Source: Erinaceus europaeus (lineage: Eukaryota > Chordata > Mammalia > Eulipotyphla > Erinaceidae). From it: a stretch of 64,000 bases of DNA. The notes beneath the pieces are model-generated. The model searched no databases. It saw only the letters and a list, made by a program, of their open reading frames with translations, and was not told where the DNA came from. Of the stretch, positions 1 through 11,788 are shown piece by piece. The stretch's first letter is position 1; every line of letters begins with the position of its first letter. The DNA lies in contig NW_026647594.1 of assembly GCF_950295315.1 (NCBI RefSeq), positions 37,174-101,173 of the forward strand, written 5' to 3'. Made by a program: the position numbers and the translations under genes.

Positions 1-210
1 TTCACTGAATCTTCAGGCTTTTGGAAGTAAAAGACATGATCATTTTCTCTTGAAAATTTCATTCTAGACTTGCTACTGTATTTGCTAATGAGCTGAACTT
101 GGATGGGAAATGATGGGAAATTGAAAGCCATAGTAAATATTAAAAAGAAATGTTTCAGAGTGGAGCCAGACATGTTCATTCCTACTAGAACCTGGCTTAT
201 AAGTGACAAG
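1..210 (+). repeat. Outer left arm of palindrome
   Basis: Reverse complement of 20,494-20,710. Shared words include GAGTGGAGCCAGACATG and TTCCTACTAGAACCTGG. Homology ends exactly at AAGTGACAAG (201-210), the empty form of the site where the right arm carries a YBX1 retrocopy. Confidence 0.8.
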
Positions 211-589
211 CCATCTTCTGTTTCCCAAGGAGAAGATTGTAAAAGAGACCTTGGTTTTACATTTTTACTAACTTTGCCATATAATTGAATTATATAGAGA
301 TGAATTAATTTAAAAGTCTACTTTAATATTTATTAAATATGCTAAATATAGAAACTAACAATCATGTATTAATAATCACACTATGAATTCCAAGGTATGC
401 GTTTTCACATTTATTGAAAATATTTTATTAAAGATGTCCAGAGGGGAGTCAGCACCATAGCAGTCTAGCAAAAACCAAACAATGCACACATAACATTCCT
501 GACTTCCATTGATGCTACAAAGCAATAGTAATTAATGTTACATACTGTACTGGAACAAAACCAATTTATAGACCAACAAAAAAAATTGA
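211..589. other. AT-rich stretch, nothing recognised
   Basis: No SINE, exon-like block or long ORF seen. It is absent from the right palindrome arm. Confidence 0.4.
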
Positions 590-1065
590 AATTCCATAAA
601 CAAACCCATATGTGTGTACATAATAAAGGTCAAAAACCTTTTCAGAGGGGGGTGGGAGGGAAAAAGGCCTCTTCAATAGCTGATGCTGGGTAGTCAATGA
701 AAAATGAAACTGCACCAGCCTTTAACACCGTATGCCAAATAACTCAAGATGGATTAAAGATCTGGTTATTGGAACTGAAACTAAAAATTATAGAGAAGAA
801 AACATTGGTGAAACACGTCCACAATTTAACATCAGGCTCTATTTGGAGACTCGTCACACTATGGGTAAGCAAAACTAAAACAAGGTTAAATTACTGGGAC
901 TACATCAAATTTAACAGCTTCTTCACATTAAAAGAAAATTTCATACACACACACACACAAAGGTAACGTGGAAATTGGGAGAAGATACCTGGATGTCACA
1001 AAACTGACAAGAGACTGATCACAAATAAATCAAATCAATCATATGACTCAACAATAACAATAATT
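590..1065 (+). mobile_element. L1 ORF2 C-terminal fragment
   Basis: The plus strand has broken ORF2-like words such as NYWDYIKFNSFFTLKE, the degenerate form of the L1 'wdyiklksFct.ke' segment. Frameshifted and interrupted by a short CA tract. An old pseudogenised element, shared with 50,940-51,460 in inverse. Confidence 0.6.
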
Positions 1066-1289
1066 AAACCCATTATTAAATCACTAATAAAAATAGGAAA
1101 AAAAACCAAGCAATGTTCCTCCAGCAACAAGTGTATAAAGAACATGTTTTCTTTAGTATTTGTGTTAAGCTAGCTAGAATAAACTCTTTTCTAAATATAA
1201 TACAGAATGGATGTGATGCTTCAGAAAGTTACTAAGAAGGTAGCTAGCAGATAGTGTGCTTCTGTGTTTTTATAGATTTTTTATCTTTT

Positions 1290-1960
1290 TTTTAAATTAT
1301 TGATTTAATAATGATTAACAAGATTGTGGGATAAGAGAAGCACAATCCCATACAATTCCAGTCACCAGAGTTCCCTATACCCTCCCCTCCACTGGAAGGT
1401 TCCCTAATCTTTGTCTCTCTGGGAGAATGGACCAAAGATTTCTTTTTTTTTTCCTCCAGGGTTACAGCTGTGGCTTGGTGCCTGCACTACAGTCCACTGC
1501 TCATGGAGGTCATTATTTTCCATTCTTTTGTCCTAGTTGTTACTGCTGTGGTTATTGTAGCCATTGCTATTGTTGTTGGATAGGACAAAGAGAAATCCAG
1601 AGAGGATGGGAAGACAGAGGTGGGGAGAGAAAAGCAGATACCTGCAGACCTGCCTCACCACTTGTTAAGTGGCCGCCCTACAGTTGGGAGCTGCGGGCTC
1701 GAACTGGGATCCTTACTCCAATCCTGGAGCTTTGCACCATGTGCACTTAACACGCTGTGCTACTGCCCAACCACTGAAGCAAAGATTTTATGGGGTGCAG
1801 AAGGAGGAGTTCTGAATTCTGTAATTGCTTCTCCACTGGACATGGGCATTGACAGGTGGGTCCATACTCCCAACCTGTTTTTGTCTTTCCCAAGTGAGGC
1901 AGCAGGGTTCTGGGGAGGTAAAAGCCATATCTTTTTTAGTCTCCTATGATTTCACATGAA
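1290..1960 (-). mobile_element. L1 3' end, minus strand, split by a SINE
   Basis: Lineage L1 3' UTR words (CACCAGAGTTCCCTA.., TCTGTAATTGCTTCTCCACTGG, CCATACTCCCA) flank the SINE at 1,441-1,777. The poly(T) side lies near 1,270-1,310, giving minus orientation. Confidence 0.6.
1441..1777 (-). mobile_element. tRNA-derived SINE, long form
   Basis: Minus-orientation SINE with the extra 3' module (GCCTGCACTACAGTCCACTGC side). B-box region CTCGAACTGGGATCC. Shared with 50,296-50,615 in inverse. Confidence 0.8.
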
Positions 1961-1970
1961 AAATGTTGAT

Positions 1971-2297
1971 TTTTTTTTTACCTCTGGGGTTATTGCTGGA
2001 ACTCAGTGCCTGCACTATAATCCACTGATCCTGGAGGCTATTTTCCCTTTTGTTGCTTATCATTGTTGTTATTAACAATGTTGTTATTGTTGTTGGATAG
2101 GACAGAGAGAAACTGAGAGAGGACAGGAAGACAGAGATGGAGAAAGAGAGAGAGACACCTCCAGTCCATCTTTACCACTTTTGAAGTGACCCCACCCCCC
2201 ACAGGTCAGGAGCTAGGAGTTCAAATCAGGATCCTTAGGCCAGGCTTTGAGCCTTGTACCATGTACACTTAATCCACTGCACTACCGCCAGGCCCCC

Positions 2298-2298
<1 letters not shown>
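1971..2298 (-). mobile_element. tRNA-derived SINE, long form
   Basis: Minus orientation, from ACCTCTGGGGTTATTGCTGG to CTACCGCCAGGCCC. Shared with 49,773-50,090 in inverse. Confidence 0.8.

Positions 2299-2299
<1 letters not shown>

Positions 2300-2353
<54 letters not shown>
2300..2353. repeat. (TA)n microsatellite
   Basis: About 54 bases of alternating TA adjoining the SINE head. Confidence 0.95.
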
Positions 2354-2355
<2 letters not shown>

Positions 2356-2464
2356 CTTGTTAATTTTTAAAAAGATGCCTTCAAATTCTTTTTTTTGTTT
2401 ATTTATCCTTTTGTTGCCCTTGTTTCAAATTATTAATAATAGCTGACTCTATCTTTTCAAATAG

Positions 2465-2770
2465 TCTCTGAGTAGAGAATGTTTCTCTGTTTTCCACCTG
2501 AGGAAGTTGGAAACTGAAATTGGGGCAGCTTGGACCATTCCTACTCATGACCACAGAATGTGAACTCAGGTCTATAGGGATGCAGCAGTCATATAGGCTC
2601 CAAAGCTTAATATGGTCACCAGATCAGATCAAATTGATGTGGTTTACAGTCAACAATATTTATACACCTATCCCATACTTGGGAGCTACTCTTTTCGCTG
2701 ATCCAGATTTCTGGTCCTTTCTCCAGCCATGATATCATCTCCACAGACAATAACTTAGATCCACCTGCAT
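2465..2770 (+). mobile_element. L1-like 3' UTR fragment
   Basis: Block containing CTGAGGAAGTTGG and CCAGCCATGATATCATCT, seen again in inverse at 49,320-49,640. Probably lineage L1 3' UTR; family assignment is an inference. Confidence 0.45.
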
Positions 2771-2954
2771 ATTAGATGTTAGGCTCAGGAAAAAAAGAGT
2801 AGTATAGTCATAGGCTCTTTGGAATACACCTAAAATAGAACTATAACTAACTCTAAAATGGATACCCCCCAACTCTTCATATGAACTTTTACAGCATTTA
2901 GGATAATGATTAGTCAACTTTTGTTTGTTTGTTTGTTTGTTTTATATGTTAACT

Positions 2955-3330
2955 CTTTTTTTAGACAACAGGTTCCAGATGCTAACATGATGCCAACTGG
3001 ACTTCCGTGGGCAGAAAACCCCACACCAATGTGTCTTTAAGCTCTGCTTCCCCAGAACCCCGCCCCACTAGGGAAAGAGAGACAGGCTGGTAGTATGCAT
3101 CGACCTACCAACACCCATGTTCAGTGGGGAAGCAATTACAGAAGCCAAACATTCCGCCTTCTGTACCCCATAGTGACCCTGGTTCCATACTCCCAGAGAG
3201 AGAAAGTATAGGAAAGCTATCAGGGGAGGGGGTGGGATATGGCATTCTGGTGGCAGGAATTGTGGGGAATTGTACCCATCATATCCTGTGGTTTTTGTCA
3301 GGGTTTCCTTTTTATAAATAAAAATTTTAA
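2955..3330 (+). mobile_element. L1 3' end
   Basis: Plus-strand 3' UTR words (GCCAACTGGACTTCCGTGG, CAGTGGGGAAGCAATTACAG, CCATACTCCCAGAG) ending in TATAAATAAAA. Confidence 0.6.
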
Positions 3331-3840
3331 ATACTGTCTCTGAAACATGGAGGTGGAAATGAACATAAAAGGAAAGGAAATTTTCCATCATTTCTGAAGC
3401 TGTCTCTAGATCTGATTTATCTGAGGCAACTCCCATTTTAAACACAGTGCTTTGAATGGAGTTTATGGTAATATTCCCAATGGATGTGACCAGTGGTGTT
3501 AGAGGGAACTCCTAGAGGTCTTGCCCCACATCATCTATGGGGGAATCCTATGATCCTCTGGATAGGACCCTAGGTGATAAAAGTGGCTTGACACTGGCTA
3601 AAGAGACCATCATTGAGTGAGCTAGTCTCCTGCCCTTATCCAGCTTTTGGAGTCCCTTCTTTATCAGACAAGCTTAGACTTTCTCCCAGTTTTTACAGTG
3701 TTGAGTGGCTTTTCAAACCAATATTAGGTTTGTGAAATACAGGTTACAATCCTCTGGAGAACCTCAGGAGGTCTGGTCTCTATTCTGTGAAAAGGAACAT
3801 GGCAGGTTTCCCAGTTCCATGAAACAGTCAAAGATTCACA
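3331..3840. other. Unassigned non-SINE sequence
   Basis: No exon or known repeat recognised. Could be an older L1 3' UTR. Confidence 0.3.
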
Positions 3841-3841
<1 letters not shown>

Positions 3842-3878
<37 letters not shown>

Positions 3879-3899
3879 ACACACACACACACACACACC
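3842..3899. repeat. (CA)n microsatellite
   Basis: Near-perfect CA tract with one G interruption. Confidence 0.95.
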
Positions 3900-4437
3900 T
3901 TATTCTTCCTGGGCCCTAAGGGACTTTTATCCCCCACCCTGAGTGTGGCATGTGAGGAGGCAACACAACAGAATGAAGTGGCATATGCACTTCAGACCAC
4001 AGTAACACACTCTCCCACATGGTCTTCCAATCTGGTTAGATAAGGACAAACTCAGTCAGACGGGTTGACATAGTTAGATTGGTGTCAGGATTGAAAAGGA
4101 TGACAGGTATTTGGGGTACAAGGGCCTGCTTTTCTTCACTGAGCACAGTATTTTGTATTAAGCTTTCATCCTTTTAATGCATACATGTAGTTTTCTTTCC
4201 CTTTTCTCTTCTTTTACTTTTCACACTGGCTTTATCCAATGGTTAATGCTATTTTCCAACTTCTTACAATGAACAAAGCTGAAGAGAACATCTGTTCAGT
4301 TAATTTCCTATAAATTCATGATAATTTTCTTACGATATGTTCCCAGAAATGAAACTGCTGGATGCAGAAAGAATGGTGGTGGTATTCTTGCCGCCACTGG
4401 AATATGTTACCTACACTACTTCCCCATTACAGGCAGA
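3900..4437. other. Unassigned sequence
   Basis: Nothing supported beyond short chance ORFs. ACGATATGTTCCCAGAAATG may belong to an old L1. Confidence 0.3.
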
Positions 4438-4626
4438 CATTTCTTTAGAGAGTAAGAGACATAGAGAAAGAAGAATAGAGATACACAGAGAAGGAGAGAT
4501 GTCTGCAACACTGCTTCACAGCCCATGAAGGTACCTGAAGGAAGACACCAAGGACCTGAACTTGGGTCCTTGTGCTTGGTAGCGTGTGCTACCAATTATG
4601 CCAGTTGAGCCACCACCAGGCCCTGG
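4438..4626 (-). mobile_element. Old SINE
   Basis: GAGAGTAAGAGACATAGAG start, CTTGGGTCC B-box side, ends CCACCACCAGGCCC. Diverged. Confidence 0.65.
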
Positions 4627-4892
4627 AATAGTAGTGCTTTTTAAATGTGTGCTATGACCCTTAGTACAATATCATTATAGAAACAAGGAAATATAAACAA
4701 ATAGATAAATTGAAGACTAAGAAATAATGTTCAGACTTCAAAGAGCAATGTAACTTGCCTTACAAAAAATTAAAATCTGGGCCTAATGATGGTTGATGAC
4801 ATCAACAGCATAGTATAGACTTGGGAATATCTAGTTATCATGATGAAAGACTGGAAAGACAACATCAACAGTTTGTGAAAAATTCTAAATTG

Positions 4893-5218
4893 CTGGGGGG
4901 CAGGTAACATAGCAGGTTAAGCACACATGGTACAAAGCGCAAGAACAGGCATAAGGATCCAGGTTCGAGCCTCCAGCTCCCCACCTGCACGGGATCACTT
5001 CACAAGCGGTGAAGCAGGTCTGCAGGTGCCTACCCTTCTCTCCCTCTCTCTGTCTTCTCCTCCTCTCTCTCATGATTGCTCTCTGTCCTATACAACAACA
5101 ATGACAGCAATAACAGTAAACAATAAGGGCAACAAAAGGAAAAACACAGCCTCCAGGATCAATGGATTGCAGCACAGGCACCGCGCACCAGATTAAGCCT
5201 GGAGGCAAAAAAAAAAAA
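4893..5218 (+). mobile_element. tRNA-derived SINE, long form
   Basis: Head GCAGGTTAAGCACACATGG, B box GGTTCGAGCC, 3' module CTCCAGGATCAATGG and a poly(A) tail. Confidence 0.85.
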
Positions 5219-5996
5219 TCTGAATTGTCTATAGTATAGATTTCAGTACTTCGTTTTTAATAGAACCAGAAAACAAATGTTGGGAAACTTGTCAAAATAT
5301 TACAAAAGATTGAAGTTATTTTTAAAGAGTCAAAGGTATCCTATTACAAGCAAATAAAAAGTATTCATACCCACTAACATGCTCATGAGGTCCTCTAGCT
5401 CCATCTGTCTCTCTCACACAATTTATAGAAGAAATGTGAAAACATGCCATTAAGACACTTTCTAGTAGTGGACTATGGAGTTAGTTGGTTGTGGATTTAT
5501 TTATTCATTCAAAATTATGTGGAAACTGGGAGACTGCCAAACTTGACCATTTACTGAATCTCAACCCCTAAAGACAGTGCCATACTCTAGCTGGGAAGCC
5601 TGGAGAACAAATCTTCCACAGAATGTTCCCTGAGACAGGCAGAGACCCAGGGCCACACAGATAGATTGACTTTTGGCAGTTAAGACCTGAGACACAGGCA
5701 CAGCAGAAGTAGCTATTTAGTGAGGTCATAAAGAACAAATGAGAAGAAAACACGGAAAAGGCTAAATAAATTTATTCATTAAATTAAAAATCAGGGAATC
5801 TTGTCCTTGTATAGGTGAGTCAGAAACTGGTACAGAGTAACAGTACCCAAGAGCAGAGTACTGGGCCCACAGGAAGTGGCAGTGTTCACAAGACAAGGTC
5901 AGACAGATCTGGAGAATCTGTAATGTGTCCCACAGTCTCACTCACTCATCCACAGAATAGTATGACGTCTTCGGTCAGATCTTAGCTAAATAAGAC
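5219..5996. other. Unique AT-rich sequence
   Basis: No SINE, splice-bounded exon or long ORF supported. Confidence 0.35.
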
Positions 5997-6006
5997 CAGG
6001 CACTGG

Positions 6007-6299
6007 TTTGTTTTTTTGTTTTGTTTTGTTTAATTTATTTATTTTCCCTTTTGTTGCTCTTGTTGTTTAACGTTGTTGTGGTTATTGATGTTGTTGTTGT
6101 TGGATAGGATAGAGAGAAATGGAGAGAGGAGGGGAAGACAGAGAGGTGGAGAGAAAGACAGACACCTGCAGACCTGCTTCAACACTTGTGAAGTGACTCC
6201 CCTGTAGGTGGAGAGATGGGGGCTCTAAAAGGGATCCTTACGCCGGTCCTTGTGCTTTGTGCCACATGCACTTAACCCACTGCTCCATCGCCCAACTCC
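6007..6299 (-). mobile_element. tRNA-derived SINE with TSD
   Basis: Minus orientation. Perfect 10-bp target-site duplication CCAGGCACTG at 5,997-6,006 and 6,300-6,309. Confidence 0.85.
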
Positions 6300-6670
6300 C
6301 CAGGCACTGTTTTATAAGACTGTCTCTCCAGAAGAAAGGTGGCAGGGGCAGGGGGTCTGGGTGGATGGGGAGATTTTGATGGTGAGATGCTATTCCATAG
6401 AAGGTGCAGAGTGTTACTTGGCCCACCCTGTGGATCAGAAAGTGGTACTGATATCACATCTAAGTTCTCATTGGGACACTCACCCTGCTTCCCAAGTGTT
6501 GGGGGGGGGGGCAGAAAAGTAGCTTGGATTTAGAGACAAAAGCTTAAGACTTCACCCACATGGTTTCACATTCAGAACCGCAGCCATAATTCTCTGGGAA
6601 AATAGCTCAACAACAGACCATGCTAAATGCCCAACAACAGACAGGTGGTTAAGAAAGTTAGCGTCTAGGG

Positions 6671-6740
6671 GTAGGCAGTGGTGCATCCAATTAAACACAC
6701 ATATTACCATGTTTAAAGACTTGGATTTAAGCTGCTGTTC
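6671..6740 (+). mobile_element. Truncated SINE head
   Basis: GGCAGTGGTGCATCCAATTAAACACACA then a degraded B-box region, running into a G-rich tract. Confidence 0.5.
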
Positions 6741-6743
6741 TGA

Positions 6744-6890
6744 GGGGGGGGGAAAGCGAGAGGAGGGGAGGGGAGGTCAGAGGAAGAGAGGGGAGGTGAG
6801 GGGAGGTGAGGTGAGGTGAGGGGAGAAGAGAAGAGAAGAGTAGAGAAGAGAAGGATGAGGAGGAGGAAGGAGAACGGAATAGAAGAGAAA
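6744..6890. repeat. Purine-rich GGGGA/AGAGA tract
   Basis: About 145 bases of almost pure purine on the plus strand, with many GAGGGGAGGTGAG units. It can form triplex or slipped structures in principle. Confidence 0.9.
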
Positions 6891-7550
6891 GGTAGTTGTG
6901 GTCTATATTCATAATGGAATACTATTCAGCTATTTAAAATGATGTAATAATCTCTTTTGTCCCATCTTGAATGGAACTTGAAGAAATCATGTTAAGTGAC
7001 ATCAATCAAAAGGAGAAGAATGAACACGATATGATCTCACTTATACGTGGAACTTAAGAAAGATAAAACACAGGGAGTCGGGTGGTAGCACAGTGGGTTA
7101 AGTGCACGTGGCACAAAGCGCAAGGACTGGTGTAAGGATCCCTGTTTGAGCCCCCAGCTACCCACCTGCAGGGGAGTCGCTTCACAGGCAGTGAAGCAGG
7201 TCTGCAGGTGTCTGTCTTTCTCTCCCACCTCTCTGTCTTCCCCTCCTTTCTCCATTTCTCTCTGCCCTATACAACAACAACAGTAGTAACTACAACAGTA
7301 AAAAAGAGCAACAAAAGGCAATAAATAAATTTTTTTTAAAAAGAAAGAAAGATAAAACACTGGGTGAAAACCAGACTAGATGTTATCCATTGTAGAAAGC
7401 CCAAGGAAGGGAGTTGAGTGGCTATCAGGAACCCAATGCACAGTGGTGGGGCAAAATTGATGGTGGGAATGGTGTGTAGATACCTATTATGGAAGGATGA
7501 AAAAGTAACTCATGTAAGAACTGTCCTGTAAATCATTATTTTCTGGGTGG
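6891..7550 (+). mobile_element. L1 3' end split by a SINE
   Basis: Contains AATGGAATACTATTCAGC, the DNA form of the L1 ORF2 terminal 'eyysai' motif, then lineage 3' UTR sequence after the SINE at 7,072-7,344. Confidence 0.65.
7072..7344 (+). mobile_element. Young tRNA-derived SINE with 16-bp TSD
   Basis: Full head and tail. Perfect duplication AAGAAAGATAAAACAC at 7,056-7,071 and 7,345-7,360. Confidence 0.92.
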
Positions 7551-7670
7551 ATGGTAATATGAAGATGGCCTGGTCACAACCTATGCAAGATGGCTGCAAC
7601 TGGGTCCCAATGAACCAGCTTCATTGAGCATGACTGTGAGCACTATGCTAAATGCTTTCTTTTTAAAATA

Positions 7671-7862
7671 TGGAGACTGGGCAGTGGTGCACCCAGTTGA
7701 GCACACATGTTGTAGTGGCACTGGTGTTCAAGTCCCAGGTACCCATCTGCAGGAGGAAAGCTTCATGTGCAGTGACACAGTACTGCAAGTATTTCCTCTT
7801 TCTCTTTGGCTGTCTCCTCACCCTCCTCTCAATTTCTCTCTGTCCTATCAAATAAAAAGGGG
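7671..7862 (+). mobile_element. Old SINE
   Basis: Head GGGCAGTGGTGCACCCAGTTGAG, ends CTCTGTCCTATCAAATAAAAAG. Confidence 0.7.
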
Positions 7863-7884
7863 GAAAAGTTCATTGTGTATGTAT

Positions 7885-8010
7885 GTACTTATTTAGGAGA
7901 AAGAGAGAATCAGTAACAACTCTAGCATGTACATACCAGGGATTGAACTTGGGACTCTCACACACACAGGCTGTGTGTTCTACCTGCTGAGTCACCTCCG
8001 GAGCTTCTCT
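7885..8010 (-). mobile_element. SINE remnant spanning the palindrome edge
   Basis: GGATTGAACTTGGGACTCTC B-box side and CTGCTGAGTCACCTCCGGAGC head. The homology edge with the right arm falls inside it (about 7,973). Confidence 0.6.
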
Positions 8011-9305
8011 AAATTCTGTATGCTGTACAGCCACAGTTTCACTTCATCCTTGTGACAATCCTATCAAATCAGCATTGATTCTGTCCCCTTTTGAGTATTA
8101 GGATCAGAACTCAGTGATACCACTTGAACTGTCACCCCAGGGGGGCTCCAATTCATCCTCATGCAGGAGAGCAGGACAACTTTTCATGAAAGACAAGGGG
8201 ATAATAAAATCTTGGCTGGCTTAACATATATACTTACAGGTTCTGGTGGATTAGTTCAGTACTTTTTTTCTTTTGTGCAGAGTATAGTACATCATTTTAA
8301 AGGTAATGTCTACCTAAACTTACAAAGTTACTATTAAATATTTTCTATGATTTTAAGGAAAGTCATGTTGCAAATGTTCCTTTTTAGCAATGACTCATTA
8401 AAATTTTTCTTTTTTGTTATTCTATGACTACACAAGATGAGAATATCAGATGAAGACTGAAAATCTTGCTCTTCAGTAGTTTTCGTGTAATTATTATTAT
8501 TTTTTTTAGAAAAACTCATACTTTACTGTGGTTGCCATGGACAGACAACCAGATTCTTGCCTGATTTCACATTAAAGTGGACATGTTGCTCTGTGTACAG
8601 ACAGTCACCATCTAAGCTGTTGGCACCCAGCAACAATTCTAGGCCCTACTCCCTTTCAGCCTTCCTCCCAAGGATTCCCTCTGCTCAAAAGGCATGTTTC
8701 TGTCTCAGCTCAAAAATAAATAAATAAATGTCATGTTATCTAATGCCTGGATACCAAAATTCTCAAACAGGAAGGGTTCTCATTAGACAAAGCAGAACCC
8801 ATTTTGAAAATAGCAAGACTCTCAAAAAGACAAATATGATAGTCCATGGAAATTTACATGCAAATGTATATGGAGGGCCAATCACAGGGGCAAGAGTGCA
8901 GGACAACTTCTTCTAGCAGGAAATAGAGTTTAAGAATAAAAGCTGGAGGCATCCATCATGGAAAAATGACTGGGAATAATTCAGGAGAGAGGTACATTTT
9001 CTCAAGAGTGAGCCCTATAATGTTCTCTCTGAGAAATGACAGATCAACCCAAGAGGATTGTCATTCCAAGGGACTGAATGTGAGGACCAGGAGCTGCTGA
9101 CTGAGAAGCATCTCCACAGCATAGGGGCAGAAAGTAATGGCTGAAAAAGCAGAGCAGTGGCTACTGAACTCCAGCTGCCATGGACAGCTCAGTCCATTCC
9201 TTGTCACTATTGTTCAGGCTAGAAGGCAGGGTAAGTGCTCCTATCTGTGTTGGCATACGACAGGACAGAGCTGAGACTTGGCCTTTCAAAAGGAGAGCCC
9301 TGACA
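8011..9305. other. Non-SINE palindrome arm sequence
   Basis: No exon recognised. 8,772-9,122 is absent from the right arm. Confidence 0.4.
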
Positions 9306-9418
<113 letters not shown>

Positions 9419-9532
9419 ATCTTACACACTCCAGAACCCAGACAAAGAAAATGTCAGTCTTCTGGGAATGGACTGTTTGATAAAAACATCATTAAGTAAA
9501 ACTATGGTGGATCAAGAATGACTTTTCTTTTT

Positions 9533-9667
9533 AATATGCAGAAGTAGAAAGAGTGAGAGAGACCGGAGAACTGAGGCTTTCTTCAATGCTATGGGGGCCC
9601 GGGCTCAAACTTGGGTCACACATGTGGCAAAGCTCTGCATTATCCAAGTGAGCAACTTTGTCAGTCC
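9533..9667 (-). mobile_element. Old SINE
   Basis: GCCCGGGCTCAAACTTGGGTC side and CAAGTGAGCAACTTTGTCAGTCC. Right-arm copy at 18,285-18,420. Confidence 0.6.
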
Positions 9668-9739
9668 TTACAAGTGATTTAACTGCACAAGAACACTCTG
9701 CTTGCTGACTTCCTGCTTATTTATTTGTTTTAATGTAGT

Positions 9740-10005
9740 GCCAGAAATGAGCTCTGAGCCTTGTACATATGCAACATCAATTTATGGTTTCATGCGTGGC
9801 AGATAACACTACTGAGAGACCTCTTTGGCCCTTTTTCTTTCTTCACTATCTGGGGGACAGGAGAGAAGAGGAGTATCACATCATCATTCTGCCTCATCAG
9901 GGGAGCTACCACAGTGCTATCCATAGGACTCCCATGTGGTGCCCAGACTCAAACTCATGGTAAGGTATATGTGCTGCCCACTGACTCATCTTGTCCTTAC
10001 GACTG
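9740..10005 (-). mobile_element. Possible ancient SINE
   Basis: Contains CCCAGACTCAAACTCATGGTAAGG, with B-box-like sequence. Strongly diverged, low certainty. Copied at 17,955-18,230. Confidence 0.35.
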
Positions 10006-10329
10006 ACTTCCTGAAGACAACTCTTCATAACCAATGTACTGGCAGTGCTGACACAGGACTCCCTTCTGCCCAGGACACAAAGGCATAGTTATTTTTATTG
10101 TGTCCAGTGAAAGACCAGGGCAAATCTATTCTGTGTGTCAATAAAATATATCTAATTAACACTCCTTTAAAATCTGTAGTCAAAGTGCCTATTATTCAAT
10201 AACTTGGGCAACTGAGAAACTATGACTTCCATGTTTTCTTAAATCAATATTATATACTTACTTTTTTGCCACCAGTGTGTGCAAAAATCAACCACTCCAA
10301 GTAGACTATTATCTCTTTTTTTCATACAG

Positions 10330-10525
10330 AGGATGGAACATAGAAAGGGGTAGAGAGACAGAGAGTGAGAGAGAGACAGAAAGAGAGAGGGGGAGAGAGG
10401 GAGGAGAAAGACCACAGCACTACTTTACCACTCATGGAGTTTCCCCTCTGCATGGTGCTCCTATGAATACTTAGCATGGCAAAGTTTGTGCTCTACTAAG
10501 TGAGCTATCTCCTAGTAGTCACCTC
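10330..10525 (-). mobile_element. Old SINE
   Basis: GAGAGACAGAGAG pyrimidine-complement tract, CACAGCACTACTTTACC core, degraded head. Copied at 17,450-17,645. Confidence 0.55.
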
Positions 10526-10744
10526 AATATGTTGTTTTAAATAACAAAAGCATCAAGGCACCTCTGCACCCTATGTGCATTTCATGAAAGATACTCTGTA
10601 TACAGCAATAACAGATCCTCTAACAATAAAAAGAAAAGCCCCATTATAATCCTTTACTTTCAATACTGGTCAGGTTCTAGGTACCTGGAATACAATGTAT
10701 TTAAATTATACAAAGCACTTTTTTTATAGGATAGGAGAGAATAA

Positions 10745-11030
10745 TTTTTTTTCTTTTTTTAATATTTATTTTTCCTTTTTGTTGACCTTGTTTGTTTTTA
10801 TTATTGTTGTTATTGATGTCATCGTTGTTAGATAAAACAGACAAAAATGGAGAGAGAAGGGGAAGACAGAGAGGGGGAAGAGAAAAAGAGACACCTGCAG
10901 ACCTGCTTCACCACTTGTGAAGCGACTCCTCTCCAGGTGGGGAGCCAGGGGCTCGAACTGGGATTCTTATGCCAGTCCTTGCACTTTGCGCCACATGTGC
11001 TTAACACGCTGCGCTACCACCCAACTCCCT
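10745..11030 (-). mobile_element. SINE 1 of a three-SINE stack (left arm)
   Basis: Young-type SINE ending CTACCACCCAACTCCC. Same stack in reverse at 16,940-17,215. Confidence 0.88.
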
Positions 11031-11032
11031 TT

Positions 11033-11240
11033 TTTATCTTTATTGATTTGTTAATTGGATAGAGACAGCCAGAAATCAAGAGGGAAGAGGGTGATAGAGA
11101 GGGAGAGAAACAGAGAGATACCTGCAGCCCTGCTTCACCACTTGTGAAGCTTTCCCCCTGCAAGTGGGGACCGGGCTCGAACCTGGGTCCTTGCACATTG
11201 TGACATGTGCACTCAACCAGGTGTGCCACCATCTGGTCCC
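11033..11240 (-). mobile_element. SINE 2 of the stack
   Basis: CTCGAACCTGGGTCC B-box side, ends CCACCATCTGGTCCC. Reverse copy at 16,735-16,939. Confidence 0.85.
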
Positions 11241-11430
11241 AGGACAGAGTGAAATTGAAAGAGGAAGGGAAGATAGGGGAAGAGAAAGAGATTACTGCAG
11301 ACCTGGTTCACTACCTGTGAAGCAACTCCCCTGTAGGTAAGGAGCTGGGGCTTGAACTGGGATACTTTCACAGGTCCTTGCACTTCGTACTATGTATGCT
11401 TAACCGGAAGCACTACTGCCGGACACCCCA
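11241..11430 (-). mobile_element. SINE 3 of the stack, host of the other two
   Basis: Older SINE. SINEs 1 and 2 sit between its ACAGAGTGAAATT tail side and the preceding GATAGGAGAGAATA. Confidence 0.75.
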
Positions 11431-11654
11431 AAGGACTTTTTCTATTGAGTATTATTATTAATTGCTATTATTTATTTTGTTACTTATACCATTTAAAAAA
11501 ACCTAACAACAGAGAGATACAGGATATATATGTCAAAGGGGAGAAATACCAAGGTAATCTGAATTCTATAGAAGGGTTTTACATGTTAAATTTCATTTCC
11601 ACCACAAGTAACCTATAACATTCATTTCCACCACAAGTAACCTATAACATTCAC

Positions 11655-11742
11655 CTATAACATTCACCCTATAGCCTGAGACAGGCCTCAACTGGGAATA
11701 CTGCACTGTGTGTATCTAGTGGAGAGATAGAGAGACAGACAC

Positions 11743-11788
<46 letters not shown>

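Larger units (their letters stand above)
590..2760 (+). repeat. Inverted paralogue of 49,370-51,460
   Basis: An L1 piece, an L1 3' end and two SINEs occur here in the same order and spacing as in reverse complement at 49,370-51,460. Shared SINE insertions show that this is a copied block, not two independent L1 insertions. A (TA)n tract at 2,300 is found only here. Confidence 0.7.

Noticed and set aside
6744..6890. Regular GGGGA units considered as a CRISPR-like or telomeric array
   Set aside because: There are no spacers of constant length and no TTAGGG units; it is a simple purine tract.
7037..7360. Recurrent ORF words such as HLQTCFTACEATPLQVGS in many places
   Set aside because: These are translations of the tRNA-derived SINE body in one frame, repeated wherever the SINE occurs.
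10920..10990. tRNA-like A and B boxes (GGTTCGAGCC type) suggesting tRNA genes
   Set aside because: They sit in SINEs with SINE tails and cannot fold into a full cloverleaf with an acceptor stem.
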